Shown here: positions 33,046 to 42,273 of the stretch, in pieces | Layout: every line of letters begins with the position of its first letter | Position numbering within the stretch: the first letter of the stretch is position 1 | Position numbers and translations under genes: made by a program | Notes under the pieces: generated by a model | Told to the model about the DNA's origin: nothing | Database searches by the model: none | What the model saw: the letters and a program-made list of their open reading frames with translations, nothing else | Assembly (NCBI GenBank): GCA_934646115.1 | Contig: CAKUEM010000007.1 | Span: 1 to 50,902, forward strand | From: an uncultured Oscillospiraceae bacterium | GTDB lineage: Bacteria > Bacillota > Clostridia > Oscillospirales > JAAYXM01 | Length of the DNA stretch: 50,902 bases | Reading direction: 5' to 3'

Positions 33046-33068
33046 TTTATTGCGGAATATGATATAAT
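33040..33068 (+). promoter_or_regulatory. Possible promoter for the murB-dnaE run
   Basis: A perfect TATAAT lies at 33063-33068, with a weak -35 (TTCTAA, 33040-33045) 17 bp upstream, 124 bp before murB. Confidence 0.45.
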
Positions 33069-33191
33069 AATTTATAACTGAGCCGTGCGGCAAAGCGTCT
33101 TGCCCTCCGCGGCGCGCCGGGAGAGCGGGCGTGGCTTTGGGCGGCAGGATTTTCAGCGCGAGCGAATTTATAACGAAATGGTGAGTGAGCG

Positions 33192-34109
33192 ATGAATCGG
33201 GCATTAAAAGAACTTTGCAAAATTTTAGGGGGGCATCCGGATATCGTGCTGACGCCGGAAGAGCCGATGTCGAAGCACACGACGTTTCGGATCGGCGGCC
33301 CGGCCGAGCTGTTTTGCGAATTGAAAACGCCGCAGGTCGTGGTGCATGCGATGCGCGCGGCGGCGCGGCTTGAAATTCGCCCGTTTATTTTGGGAAACGG
33401 CAGCAATTTGCTGGTTTCTGACGAGGGTGTTCCCGGCGCGGTGTTTAAAATCACGGGCGGCGAATGCCACCGCAGCGGGATCTTTGTTTCGATGGACGCG
33501 GGGGTATCGCTCACAGCGGCGGCACGGTTTGCGCTGCGGCAGGGGCTTTCCGGCTTTGAATTTGCCTATGGGATCCCGGGCACGGTGGGCGGCGCGGTCG
33601 TGATGAATGCGGGCGCATACGGCTTTGAAATGCAGGATTTTATTATAGAGACCAGCTATTTAACGCCGACCGGCGAGGTGACGCGCGCGGGGCGGCGCGA
33701 GCTGGAGTTTGGCTATCGAACGAGCTTTTTTAAAAAGCGTCCCGGCTGCGTAATGCTGACCGCGAAGATCGGTCTGCGCGAGGGCGATCCGGAAAAAATC
33801 AAGCAAAAAATGGAGGAAACAATGGCGGCGCGGCGTGAGAAACAGCCGCTGGAGCTGCCGTCGGCGGGCAGTATATTCAAGCGCCCTGCCGGGCATTATG
33901 CGGGCGCGCTGATCGAGCAGTGCGGTCTGAAGGGCTATCGCATCGGCGGCGCGGAGGTTTCGCCGAAGCATGCGGGATTTATCGTCAATGTGGGCGGCGC
34001 GACATGCGCGGATGTGCTGTATTTGATCGAGCATATCCGAAACACCGTGCTGAAGGAATGTGGCGTTACGCTGGAATGTGAAGTGCTTTGCGCGCCGCGG
34101 CGCGTATAA
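33192..34109 (+). CDS. murB: UDP-N-acetylenolpyruvoylglucosamine reductase
   Basis: The FAD- and NADPH-dependent enzyme that makes UDP-N-acetylmuramate, the second committed step of peptidoglycan synthesis. FAD contacts are seen in TFRIGGPAELF, LGNGSNLLVSDEG and GIPGTVGGAVVMNAGAYG. The catalytic Arg is in FGYRTSFF, the Ser in PSAGSIFKRP and the Glu in LECEVLC. The 305 residues and the GYRTS region mark the short type II form usual in Bacillota. GGTGAG precedes the ATG. murB-rapZ-yvcK-whiA is a conserved clostridial order. Confidence 0.95.
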   Translation: MNRALKELCKILGGHPDIVLTPEEPMSKHTTFRIGGPAELFCELKTPQVVVHAMRAAARLEIRPFILGNGSNLLVSDEGVPGAVFKITGGECHRSGIFVSMDAGVSLTAAARFALRQGLSGFEFAYGIPGTVGGAVVMNAGAYGFEMQDFIIETSYLTPTGEVTRAGRRELEFGYRTSFFKKRPGCVMLTAKIGLREGDPEKIKQKMEETMAARREKQPLELPSAGSIFKRPAGHYAGALIEQCGLKGYRIGGAEVSPKHAGFIVNVGGATCADVLYLIEHIRNTVLKECGVTLECEVLCAPRRV

Positions 34110-34126
34110 GCGGGCAGGGGGAAAGC

Positions 34127-34990
34127 ATGGAATTTGTTATCATATCAGGAATGTCGGGCGCGGGGAAAAGCCGCGCGGCGGCAATTTTAGAGGATATCGG
34201 TTATTATTGCGTGGACAATATGCCGGCGGAGCTGATCCCGAAATTTGCGGAGATGTGCATCGCGACCAAGGGGCGCTATGAGCATGTCGTTCTGGTCACA
34301 GATGTGCGCGGCGGCGCGGATTTTCACGCGCTGTTTGATGCGCTCGATTGTCTGAAAAGTCTGGATTGCCAATACCGCATTCTTTATTTCGAGGCGTCGA
34401 CCGAGACGCTGATCCGCCGCTATAAGGAAACGCGGCGGCGTCACCCGCTCGCGGTGGACGGGATCTCCACGCGTGAGGTCATCGAGCGCGAGCATAACAT
34501 GCTTGAGGCGATCCGTGCGCGCGCGGATTATATTATCGATACGACGAATCTTTCCACCGCAAAGCTGCGCGAGCGCATGCTTGCGCTGTGTTCAGACAGT
34601 TCAGATCCGGACAAGTCGATCAATATTACGGTGATGTCGTTTGGGTTTAAATACGGCATCCCGGCGGAGTCTGACCTGGTGTTTGACGTGCGTTTTCTGC
34701 CAAATCCCTATTATTTGACCGAGCTGCGCAGCATGACCGGGTGCGACGCGCCGGTGCGCGATTATGTGCTGTCGTGGCCGCAGACGCATGAATTTTTGCG
34801 GCATTTATTCGGACTTTGCGATTTCCTGATCCCGCAGTATGTGGAGGAGGGAAAAACCTCGCTTGTGATCGCGATCGGCTGCACCGGCGGGAAGCATCGC
34901 TCCGTGGCGCTGACCGAGGTGCTGTCTGAGCATATCGGGGCGGACGGATACCGGGTTTGCGCGGTGCATCGCGATGCCGGGCGGGAATAA
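34127..34990 (+). CDS. rapZ: RapZ-family nucleotide-binding protein (YvcJ)
   Basis: A P-loop protein of 287 residues. The Walker A motif is G8-M-S-G-A-G-K-S15. DVRGGADF and the C-terminal GCTGGKHRSVAL are family hallmarks. In Proteobacteria RapZ is an RNA-binding adaptor for small RNAs and RNase E; in Bacillus YvcJ hydrolyses nucleotides and affects competence, and its target is not settled. The ATG at 34127 follows AGGGGGAAAGC; the frame is open further up but inside murB. The gene lies 17 nt after murB and 11 nt before yvcK. Confidence 0.94.
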   Translation: MEFVIISGMSGAGKSRAAAILEDIGYYCVDNMPAELIPKFAEMCIATKGRYEHVVLVTDVRGGADFHALFDALDCLKSLDCQYRILYFEASTETLIRRYKETRRRHPLAVDGISTREVIEREHNMLEAIRARADYIIDTTNLSTAKLRERMLALCSDSSDPDKSINITVMSFGFKYGIPAESDLVFDVRFLPNPYYLTELRSMTGCDAPVRDYVLSWPQTHEFLRHLFGLCDFLIPQYVEEGKTSLVIAIGCTGGKHRSVALTEVLSEHIGADGYRVCAVHRDAGRE

Positions 34991-35001
34991 GGAGGCGCGG
35001 C

Positions 35002-35964
35002 ATGAGCAAAAACGGCGAAATTGTTGTGATCGGCGGCGGCACGGGGCTTTCTACCATGCTGCGCGGTCTGAAACGATATACAGAGCATGTAACGGCGATC
35101 GTCGCCGTGTCAGACGATGGCGGCGGAAGCGGCGTGCTTCGCAATGATCTGGGCATGCTGCCGCCCGGCGATATTCGAAACTGCATTGTGGCGCTCTCAA
35201 ACGCAGAACCGCTGATGCAGCGGCTTTTTAATTACCGGTTTTCAGACGGAAGCCTTGCGGGGCAAAGCTTTGGGAACTTATTTCTCGCGGCGCTCAATGG
35301 CGTGACCGGGTCGTTTTATGAGGCGGTCAGCAAGATGTCAGACGTTTTGGCGATCTCCGGGCGCGTTCTGCCGGTCACGGTGGAGGACGTGCATCTTGAG
35401 GCGGAGTTTGAAAATGGCGCGGTTGTGCGCGGCGAATCGAAAATATTTGCAGCAAAAAAGGCGGAGAACTCGCGCATTGCCTGCGTGCGCCTGCTGCCGG
35501 AGCATCCGCGCGCCCTGCCGGATGCGCTTGAGGCGATTCACAAGGCAAAGCTCTTAGTCTTCGGCCCGGGCAGTTTGTATACCAGCATTATTCCGAACCT
35601 TTTGGTCGATGGCGTGGTCGATGCGATCCGCGCGAGCCGCGCGCGCAAGGTATATGTGTGCAACGTGATGACGCAGGACGGCGAGACCGAGGGATACACC
35701 GCGCTTGATCATGTGCGCGCTTTGTTCGACCATTCCTGCGAGGGGCTGTTTGATACCTGTATCGTGAATGAAACGCCAATTCCGGACGCGCTGAGCGCGC
35801 GCTACGCCGAGGAGGGCGCAGCGTGCATCACAGCAGACCATGCGCTGTTTCGCGAGGCGGGGATCCGGTTGATCACCGCACCGCTGCTTAATACGGGCGG
35901 CGATCTTGCGCGGCATGATCCGGAGGCGCTGGCGCGGGCGTTGATGGGGGTATTGGAGGAGTAA
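35002..35964 (+). CDS. yvcK: Gluconeogenesis/cell-wall factor YvcK (CofD-like)
   Basis: A CofD-fold protein of 320 residues needed in Bacillus for growth on gluconeogenic carbon and for normal placement of a penicillin-binding protein; it binds UDP-sugars. The N-terminal VIGGGTGLSTMLRGLK (G11-G-G-T-G15) and VSDDGGGSGVLRNDLG, followed by PPGDIRNC, are diagnostic, as is VFGPGSLYTSIIPNLLV. AGGAGG 7 nt before the ATG sets the start. It is in the rapZ-yvcK-whiA block. Confidence 0.95.
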   Translation: MSKNGEIVVIGGGTGLSTMLRGLKRYTEHVTAIVAVSDDGGGSGVLRNDLGMLPPGDIRNCIVALSNAEPLMQRLFNYRFSDGSLAGQSFGNLFLAALNGVTGSFYEAVSKMSDVLAISGRVLPVTVEDVHLEAEFENGAVVRGESKIFAAKKAENSRIACVRLLPEHPRALPDALEAIHKAKLLVFGPGSLYTSIIPNLLVDGVVDAIRASRARKVYVCNVMTQDGETEGYTALDHVRALFDHSCEGLFDTCIVNETPIPDALSARYAEEGAACITADHALFREAGIRLITAPLLNTGGDLARHDPEALARALMGVLEE

Positions 35965-35966
35965 GT

Positions 35967-36866
35967 ATGACGTTTTCGGCAGGGGTGAAAGCAGAGCTGT
36001 GCCGCGCGCCGATCGATCGGGAACGAGCTGCGGTGGCTGAGGTATGCGGCATGCTGCTGTTTGCCAATCAGTTTTCCAACCGCGGGCTGCGGGTCACAAC
36101 GGAAAATGCGGATTTTGCGCGTCGCGCGTCGCGGCTTTTAAAGTCGCTTTTCGGGTTTGATTTTGACCGGAAGATCATTCCGGGCGGCGCGGTGCGCAAG
36201 TATAGCTTAAGCATCGAAAACCGCGAAAAGCTCGCGGCGATTTTTGACGCGTTTGGCTTTGAGCTTGCCAGCACGCATACGATTCATTTAAACAGCGCGC
36301 TTGTTGAGGACGATGCGACGCGCGCGGCGTTTCTGCGCGGCGCGTTTTTATCCGGCGGCTCGGCGATCGATCCGGAGCGCGAATATCATCTGGAGCTTGT
36401 TACCTCGCATTATTATTTGGCGCGTGAGGTGCTCGCGCTGCTTTATGAGCTTGAGATCACCGCGCGCTTGACGCAGCGTAAGGGGAATCACATCGTATAT
36501 TTTAAAGAAAGCGGCGGGATCGAGGAGCTTTTAACCCGCATCGGCGCGCCGCTTGCGGCGATGCGCGTGATGGAAACCAAGATGTATAAAGAGCTGCGCA
36601 ATTCGATCAACCGCAAGGTCAACTGCGAGACCGCGAATTTAACCAAAACGGTCGACGCGGCGGCGGCGCAGCTGCGCGCGATCGAGCGGATCGAGCAGAC
36701 GACCGGGCTGGATTCTTTGAGCGAGCCGCTGCGTGCGGCGGCGCTTGCGCGGCGCACATATCCTGAGGCGACGCTCTCTGAGCTTTGCGAGGCGTTGGGC
36801 GGGACGGTCACGAAATCCGGCTTGAACCACCGGCTGCGCAAGCTGCTGGCACTGGGCGGAGAATAA
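35967..36866 (+). CDS. whiA: DNA-binding regulator WhiA
   Basis: A 299-residue protein combining a degenerate LAGLIDADG homing-endonuclease fold (FLRGAFLSGGSAIDPEREYHL near residue 112) with a C-terminal helix-turn-helix (LSELCEALGGTVTKSGLNHRLRKL). It controls sporulation septation in Streptomyces and affects chromosome segregation and cell division in Bacillus. GGAGGAG overlaps the yvcK stop, and the ATG lies 2 nt after it, so translation is probably coupled. Confidence 0.96.
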   Translation: MTFSAGVKAELCRAPIDRERAAVAEVCGMLLFANQFSNRGLRVTTENADFARRASRLLKSLFGFDFDRKIIPGGAVRKYSLSIENREKLAAIFDAFGFELASTHTIHLNSALVEDDATRAAFLRGAFLSGGSAIDPEREYHLELVTSHYYLAREVLALLYELEITARLTQRKGNHIVYFKESGGIEELLTRIGAPLAAMRVMETKMYKELRNSINRKVNCETANLTKTVDAAAAQLRAIERIEQTTGLDSLSEPLRAAALARRTYPEATLSELCEALGGTVTKSGLNHRLRKLLALGGE

Positions 36867-36885
36867 AGAAAGAGAGGATGCGGCA

Positions 36886-39800
36886 ATGAGTGGGTTTGCG
36901 CACTTACATGTACATACGGAATATAGCCTGTTAGACGGCGCGTGCCGCATTGGGAAGCTGGCACAGCGCGTGCGCGAGCTGGGGATGGATTCTGTTGCGA
37001 TCACGGATCACGGCGTGATGTATGGCGTGATCGATTTTTATCGCGCGTGCCGCGCGGAGGGTGTGCATCCCGTGATCGGCTGCGAGGTGTATGTTGCGCC
37101 GCGCCGGATGACCGATAAGGTGCACGGGCTGGATTCTGAGCCGTATCATCTGGTGCTGCTTTGCGAAAATATGACCGGGTATCGCAATCTTTGCTACTTG
37201 GTCAGCCGCGCGTTTATCGATGGGTTTTATAACAAGCCGCGCGTGGATATTGAGCTGCTTTCCGAGCATGCGGAGGGTTTGATCGCGCTGTCCGCCTGCC
37301 TTGCGGGCGCGATTCCGCGGCGGCTTTTGCGCGGCGAGTATGACGAGGCGCGCGACTATGCGTGTCGTCTGCGCGAGATTTTTGGCGAAGAGAATTTTTA
37401 TCTTGAAATTCAGGACCATGGAATCGAAGAACAGCACGCGGTCAACCGCGGGATCTTCCGCCTGTCTGAGGAGCTTGATATTCCCCTTGTTGCGACAAAC
37501 GACGCGCACTATTTAACGCGTGAGGACGCGTATATGCAGGATGTGCTGATGTGCATCCAGATGAACAAAACGGTGGACGACCCGGACCGCATGAAGTTTG
37601 CAACCAATGAGTTTTATATCAAAAGCGAGCAGGAGATGGCGGAGCTGTTTCCCAATTACCCGGAGGCGATCGAAAACACGGGGAAAATTGCCGCGCGCTG
37701 CCAGGTGGAGTTTGATTTCGGCACGCACCACCTGCCGCAATTTGACCTGCCGAAGGATTATCCGGGCGATGCGCGCGATTATTTGCGCAAGCTGACGCAT
37801 GACGGGCTGATTCGCCGCTACCCCAACGCGCCGGAAGAGTATAAAAAGCGGCTGGATTATGAGCTTTCTGTGATTGAGCAGATGGGCTATGTGGATTATT
37901 TCCTGATCGTTTGGGATTTTATCGCGTATGCAAAGCGAAACGGCATCCCGGTCGGCCCGGGGCGCGGCAGTGCGGCGGGCAGCATCGTGTCGTATTGCCT
38001 GAACATTACGGATATCGATCCGATGAAATATGACCTGTATTTCGAGCGGTTTTTAAATCCTGAGCGCGTGAGCATGCCGGATATCGATATCGATTTCTGC
38101 GTCGTGCGGCGACAGGAGGTCATTGATTACGTTGTGGAGAAATACGGCGCGGACCGTGTGGCGCAGATCGTTACGTTTGGAACAATGGCGGCGCGCGCGG
38201 CGGTGCGTGATGTGGGGCGCGCGCTGAACATGTCATACGGCGATGTGGACGTGGTGGCAAAGCAGATCCCGATGGAGCTGCACATGACGCTCGCGCGGGC
38301 GCTCGATGTGTCAAAACCGCTGCGCGAGATGTATGAGCAGGACGCGGCGGTGAAGAAGCTGATCGACACGGCGCAGGCGCTGGAGGGCATGCCGCGCCAT
38401 GCATCCACGCATGCGGCGGGCGTGGTCATCACAAGAAAGCCGGTTTATGAATATGTTCCGCTTGCGCGCAACGATGAGTCGATCGTCACGCAGTTTACCA
38501 TGGTCACGCTGGAGGAGCTTGGGCTTTTAAAGATGGATTTCCTCGGGCTGCGCAACCTGACCGTGCTGCACGACGCGGCGCGCATGGTGGGCGGCGGTTT
38601 CTCGCTGCATGATATCCCGGATTATGACAAGCTGACGTTTGACATGCTCTCGCAGGGGAAAACCTCGGGCGTGTTCCAGCTGGAAAGCGGCGGTATGACC
38701 TCAGTCGTGGTCGGGATGAAGCCGCAGTCGATCGAGGAGATCACGGCGATCGTTGCGCTGTTCCGCCCCGGTCCGATGGATTCGATCCCGCATTATATCG
38801 ATTGCAAGTATCATCCGGAGAAAATTCAGTATAAACACCCGATTTTAAAAGAAATTTTAGAGGTCACGTATGGCTGCATCGTGTATCAGGAGCAGGTCAT
38901 GCGTATTTTCCAGTCGGTCGCGGGGTTTTCGCTCGGGCGTGCGGATATGGTGCGCCGCGCGATCTCAAAGAAGAAGGAAAAAGAGCTCCTGCGCGAGCGC
39001 GAGAATTTTATCCACGGAAACGCCGAGGAGGGGATCCCCGGCGCGGTCGGCAACGGCATTTCCGAACAGGTGGCAAACGAGATTTTCGACGAGATCGTTG
39101 CCTTTGCAAACTATGCGTTTAACAAGGCGCACGCCGCGGCGTATGCGGTTGTTTCTTATCAAACCGCGTATATGAAGTTCCATTATCCCAAGGAATATAT
39201 GGCGGCGCTTTTGACCTCTGTTCTTGACAACAGCGGCAAGATCGCCGAATATATGGAGCTGTGCCGCGATATGAACATTTCCGTTCTCCCGCCGGACATC
39301 AACGAATCGCGCGATACGTTTACTGTGAGCGGGGAGCATATCCGTTTCGGTCTGGTCGCGGTGAAAAACATTGGTCGCGGGCTGATCCGCGCAGTTGTGG
39401 AGGAGCGCGAGCAGAGCGGAGCCTTCACGTCTTTGCAGGATTTTTGCGAGCGCATGTTTGAGCGCGAGCTAAACCGCCGCGCGATTGAAAATTTAATCAA
39501 ATGCGGCGCGTTTGACGCGTTTGGAAACCGGCGCGCGCATATGCAGGTGTTTGACCGGATCATGGATTCGATCGCCTATAACCGCAGCAAAAATGTTGCG
39601 GGGCAGATCGATCTGTTCGGCATGACCGGCGAGGAGGAATTTAACCGGATCGCCCTGCCGGACGTGCCGGAGTTTTCTAAGCGCGAGCTGCTTACGATGG
39701 AGCGCGAGACGGCGGGGATGTATCTGTCGGGTCATCCGCTGGACGATTATGCCGCGCTGCTCAAATCGCTGCGGGTCGTGCGCATTGCGGAGCTTTCGGG

Positions 39801-40326
39801 CGAGGAGCGGCGTGTTCATGACGGAGATACCGTGCTCATTGCGGGGACGATCACATCGCTGCGCACGAAGATGACGCGCTCGAATGCGCTGATGGCATAT
39901 GCGGTTTTGGAGGATGTTTCCGGCTCGCTTGAGGTGATCGTGTTCCCCAAAACGCTGGAGCGGCATGCTTCAACATTGCGTGAGGACGCGCTCGTTACGG
40001 TGCGCGGGCGCGTGAGCGAGCGGGACGGTGCAGTGCAGGTGCTGTGCGACGAGGTGCGCTCGCTTGAAAATTACGGCGACCGGATCGAAGAATTGCCCAA
40101 CACGCCGCGCCCGGATAAGCTGCGCGTATATTTGCGTATCCCGTCGCAAAGCAGCCCGATTTTTGCATCGCTCAGCGCGCTGCTCAAGGCATTCCCCGGC
40201 AATCGCGACGCGATCGTTTATCTGGAAGATACGAAAAAGCGCATGAAGATCGGCATTGCGAGCGATGCGCGCCTGGTCGTCCGCCTGGAGGAGCTGCTCG
40301 GGCGCGATAATGTGGTCGTCAAGTGA
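36886..40326 (+). CDS. dnaE: DNA polymerase III subunit alpha (DnaE)
   Basis: A replicative C-family DNA polymerase of 1146 residues. The N-terminal PHP domain keeps its metal-binding histidines (HLHVHTEYSLLDG, H6, H8 and H10, and ITDHG). The palm carries GPGRGSAAGS and the catalytic pair D401 and D403 in PDIDIDF, a position matching E. coli; KMDFLGLRNL supplies the third Asp. The OB-fold (VLIAGTITSLRTKMTRSN) lies near residues 983-1065, followed by a short tail. The length fits the DnaE1 group; Bacillota also use PolC, which is not in the window. It follows whiA by 19 nt. Confidence 0.96.
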   Translation: MSGFAHLHVHTEYSLLDGACRIGKLAQRVRELGMDSVAITDHGVMYGVIDFYRACRAEGVHPVIGCEVYVAPRRMTDKVHGLDSEPYHLVLLCENMTGYRNLCYLVSRAFIDGFYNKPRVDIELLSEHAEGLIALSACLAGAIPRRLLRGEYDEARDYACRLREIFGEENFYLEIQDHGIEEQHAVNRGIFRLSEELDIPLVATNDAHYLTREDAYMQDVLMCIQMNKTVDDPDRMKFATNEFYIKSEQEMAELFPNYPEAIENTGKIAARCQVEFDFGTHHLPQFDLPKDYPGDARDYLRKLTHDGLIRRYPNAPEEYKKRLDYELSVIEQMGYVDYFLIVWDFIAYAKRNGIPVGPGRGSAAGSIVSYCLNITDIDPMKYDLYFERFLNPERVSMPDIDIDFCVVRRQEVIDYVVEKYGADRVAQIVTFGTMAARAAVRDVGRALNMSYGDVDVVAKQIPMELHMTLARALDVSKPLREMYEQDAAVKKLIDTAQALEGMPRHASTHAAGVVITRKPVYEYVPLARNDESIVTQFTMVTLEELGLLKMDFLGLRNLTVLHDAARMVGGGFSLHDIPDYDKLTFDMLSQGKTSGVFQLESGGMTSVVVGMKPQSIEEITAIVALFRPGPMDSIPHYIDCKYHPEKIQYKHPILKEILEVTYGCIVYQEQVMRIFQSVAGFSLGRADMVRRAISKKKEKELLRERENFIHGNAEEGIPGAVGNGISEQVANEIFDEIVAFANYAFNKAHAAAYAVVSYQTAYMKFHYPKEYMAALLTSVLDNSGKIAEYMELCRDMNISVLPPDINESRDTFTVSGEHIRFGLVAVKNIGRGLIRAVVEEREQSGAFTSLQDFCERMFERELNRRAIENLIKCGAFDAFGNRRAHMQVFDRIMDSIAYNRSKNVAGQIDLFGMTGEEEFNRIALPDVPEFSKRELLTMERETAGMYLSGHPLDDYAALLKSLRVVRIAELSGEERRVHDGDTVLIAGTITSLRTKMTRSNALMAYAVLEDVSGSLEVIVFPKTLERHASTLREDALVTVRGRVSERDGAVQVLCDEVRSLENYGDRIEELPNTPRPDKLRVYLRIPSQSSPIFASLSALLKAFPGNRDAIVYLEDTKKRMKIGIASDARLVVRLEELLGRDNVVVK

Positions 40327-40393
40327 GCGGGCGTGGTTTGCTAAATGCCTAAAAAAATTTGAAAATATTTTGAAAAAAAGGGCATGTTTGCAC

Positions 40394-40422
40394 TAGTCAA
40401 ATCGGCGTACAGCGGATATAAT
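40394..40422 (+). promoter_or_regulatory. Predicted promoter for pfkA with A/T-rich upstream tract
   Basis: TAGTCA (40394-40399) and a perfect TATAAT (40417-40422) are 17 bp apart. The 40 bases before it (40347-40381) are A- and T-rich, like an UP element. Confidence 0.7.
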
Positions 40423-40468
40423 GTATTATAGGGTAAATTTGATTTTTCTATTTTATGAGGTGAATCCG

Positions 40469-41440
40469 ATGTCCAATATTAAGCGAATTGGCGTGTTAAC
40501 CAGCGGAGGAGACGCACCGGGCATGAATGCTGCTATTCGTGCCGTGGCGCGCAGTGCCGCGTATTACAATATATCCTGCCTTGGCATTCGCCGCGGCTAT
40601 AACGGCCTGATCAACGGCGATATCGTCGATCTGGACGCGCGCAGCGTAAACGGCATTATTTCCCGCGGGGGGACGATGCTGTATACCGCGCGCTGCCCGG
40701 AATTTATGACGGATGAAGGCATCAACAAGGCGGTCAGCACCTGCAAATATCTGGGCATTGATGGCATTGTCTGCATCGGCGGCGATGGCACGTTCCGCGG
40801 CGCGCGCGACCTTGCGGCGCACGGGATCTCAACGATCGGCGTTCCGGCGACGATCGATAACGACATTGCGTCTACGCATTACAGCATCGGCTTTGATACC
40901 GCGTGCAACACCGCGCTCGATGCGGTGGACAAGCTGCGCGATACGATGCAGTCGCACGAGCGCTGTTCGGTTGTTGAGGTCATGGGGCGGCACGCAGGGC
41001 ATCTGGCGCTGTATGTCGGGCTTGCCTGCGGCGCAACCGCGGTCCTTGTTCCGGAAAAAGAGCTGAATTTTGAGGAAGACGTTATAGAAAAGATCCGCAT
41101 GGGGCGCATCAATAAGCGCTCGCACTTTATCATTATCGTTGCGGAAGGCGTTGGCAATGCGATCGAGGTCAGCCGGAAGATCCAGGAGGAGACCGGGATT
41201 GATTCGCGCGTGACGATTCTCGGTCATATTCAGCGCGGCGGCAGCCCGACCGCGCGTGACCGTGTGATGGCAAGCCGCATGGGCGAATATGCGGTTGAGA
41301 CGATTCTGGAAGGAAAGTCGAATCGCGTCGTCTGCACGGTCAATAGTGAAATTACGGATTTTGATATCACTGAGGCGCTTGAAATGCATAAGGATATCAA
41401 TAGCCAGATGTACAATATCTCTAAAATCATGGCGGTTTAA
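40469..41440 (+). CDS. pfkA: ATP-dependent 6-phosphofructokinase
   Basis: Phosphorylates fructose 6-phosphate in glycolysis. The 323-residue length is that of bacterial PfkA. Substrate and nucleotide sites are seen in TSGGDAPGMNAAIR, G104-G-D-G-T108 (Gly rather than Asp at the third position indicates ATP use, not pyrophosphate), PATIDNDI with the catalytic Asp, and GHIQRGGSPTARDR. The start at 40469 follows TGAGGTG; the frame is open to 40421 within the promoter and is not coding. It has its own promoter and terminator. Confidence 0.96.
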   Translation: MSNIKRIGVLTSGGDAPGMNAAIRAVARSAAYYNISCLGIRRGYNGLINGDIVDLDARSVNGIISRGGTMLYTARCPEFMTDEGINKAVSTCKYLGIDGIVCIGGDGTFRGARDLAAHGISTIGVPATIDNDIASTHYSIGFDTACNTALDAVDKLRDTMQSHERCSVVEVMGRHAGHLALYVGLACGATAVLVPEKELNFEEDVIEKIRMGRINKRSHFIIIVAEGVGNAIEVSRKIQEETGIDSRVTILGHIQRGGSPTARDRVMASRMGEYAVETILEGKSNRVVCTVNSEITDFDITEALEMHKDINSQMYNISKIMAV

Positions 41441-41497
41441 CGCGAAATAAACCGATGCGCGTGTGGGCGCGCAGCGGCGACAGTTTAAGAGTATATG

Positions 41498-41538
41498 CTC
41501 CCCGCTGAGGCGAGTCTTGGCGGGGAGAAAAACTTTTT
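41498..41538 (+). terminator. Terminator of pfkA
   Basis: CTCCCCGC (41498-41505) pairs with GCGGGGAG (41520-41527), with extra pairing of GAGG/CTT inside, followed by AAAAAC and six T. Confidence 0.75.
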
Positions 41539-41557
41539 TGAAATTCTTAAAAAAGCG

Positions 41558-41586
41558 TTGACAAGCGGCATATTATATCATATAAT
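41558..41586 (+). promoter_or_regulatory. Consensus promoter of tRNA-Thr
   Basis: TTGACA at 41558-41563 and TATAAT at 41581-41586, both perfect, are 17 bp apart. The tRNA begins 11 bp downstream. Confidence 0.92.
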
Positions 41587-41596
41587 AATTGAGCGC

Positions 41597-41672
<76 letters not shown>

Positions 41673-41708
41673 AAAATAAAAGCACCGCTTTGCGGTGCTT
41701 TTATTTTT
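41673..41708 (+). terminator. Terminator of tRNA-Thr
   Basis: AAAATAAAAGCACCGC pairs with GCGGTGCTTTTATTTT around TTT, immediately after the CCA end. It is a strong intrinsic terminator. Confidence 0.93.
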
Positions 41709-41855
41709 GGATTTTGCGTGCCCTCCAAAAAAAAGATTTGCTCGGGCGAAAAAATACCCTGGCATCATAGCTTTACGGCACAATCGTTTGTAACGAGGTT
41801 TGAAACGCTCCACCCCATGAAATTGGTCTCGATAACGTACAACCGAATATGGCTC
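41709..41855. other. Gene-free stretch after tRNA-Thr, ending at an orphan terminator
   Basis: No gene is supported on either strand, and no clear promoter. Because a strong terminator follows, the stretch may be part of an unannotated small transcript. Confidence 0.3.
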
Positions 41856-41885
41856 AAAAAGACACACTCTTGTGTGTCTTTTTTT
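41856..41885 (+). terminator. Orphan intrinsic terminator
   Basis: AAAAAGACACAC pairs with GTGTGTCTTTTT around a 4-nt loop (TCTT), with more T after it. No gene lies between the tRNA terminator and this one. Confidence 0.9.
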
Positions 41886-42059
41886 GTATGCGGCGCGCCG
41901 TCAGGCATGTTTGCCGCAATGCGGAGTGAATTTTGCTGCGCAATGGAAGCGCTTGCCGCGCGAGCTGTAAACCGCGCATTTTCCGGCGGCGAAATAACCA
42001 AAATGCAGCTCGAAAGTTTGTTAGATATCAACGAAAACAATAAAAACAAGTAAAAATAA

Positions 42060-42088
42060 TTGTAAAAAATAGATATTTATGGTACTGT
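42060..42088 (+). promoter_or_regulatory. Possible promoter for the subtilase/YD-repeat operon
   Basis: TTGTAA (42060-42065) and TACTGT (42083-42088) are 17 bp apart, and TGG precedes the -10. The match is modest, but the sequence is A/T-rich and correctly placed. Upstream, 41886-42059 holds only a 48-codon frame without a ribosome site. Confidence 0.4.
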
Positions 42089-42145
42089 TAAGAAAACGAT
42101 TGACCACATGCAATGCTTTTGGAGGTGGTTTCAACACGCTGCCCG

Positions 42146-42190
42146 CGCCCTTGTGCTTGAATGATTTTATTCAAACCAAGGGCGTTTTTT
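42146..42190 (+). terminator. Terminator or attenuator in the leader of the subtilase gene
   Basis: CGCCCTTG (42146-42153) pairs with CAAGGGCG (42177-42184), with CTTGAAT/ATTCAA pairing inside, followed by six T. It lies about 85 nt before the subtilase start and after the only plausible promoter, so it is likely an attenuator. Before it, TTGACCAC and GTGGTTTCAA (about 42110-42136) form another hairpin; after it, CTGCTGT and ACAGCAG (42228-42243) form a third. Confidence 0.75.
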
Positions 42191-42273
42191 GCAAGTAGGC
42201 AAAGAAACGCGAAAACCGAGGGGAAATCTGCTGTAAACAGCAGGAACAAATATGTAGAAAAGGCGGGGGTAAT

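Noticed and set aside
41916..42053. 48-codon plus-strand frame before the subtilase leader (ends in MQLESLLDINENNKNK)
   Set aside because: No ribosome binding site and no recognisable family; it directly follows an orphan terminator. Not supported as a gene.
42089..42273. c-di-GMP, cobalamin or ydaO riboswitch in the subtilase leader
   Set aside because: The conserved core sequences of those classes are not present in order, although fragments such as GGCAAAG occur. Kept only as an unexplained attenuator-like leader.
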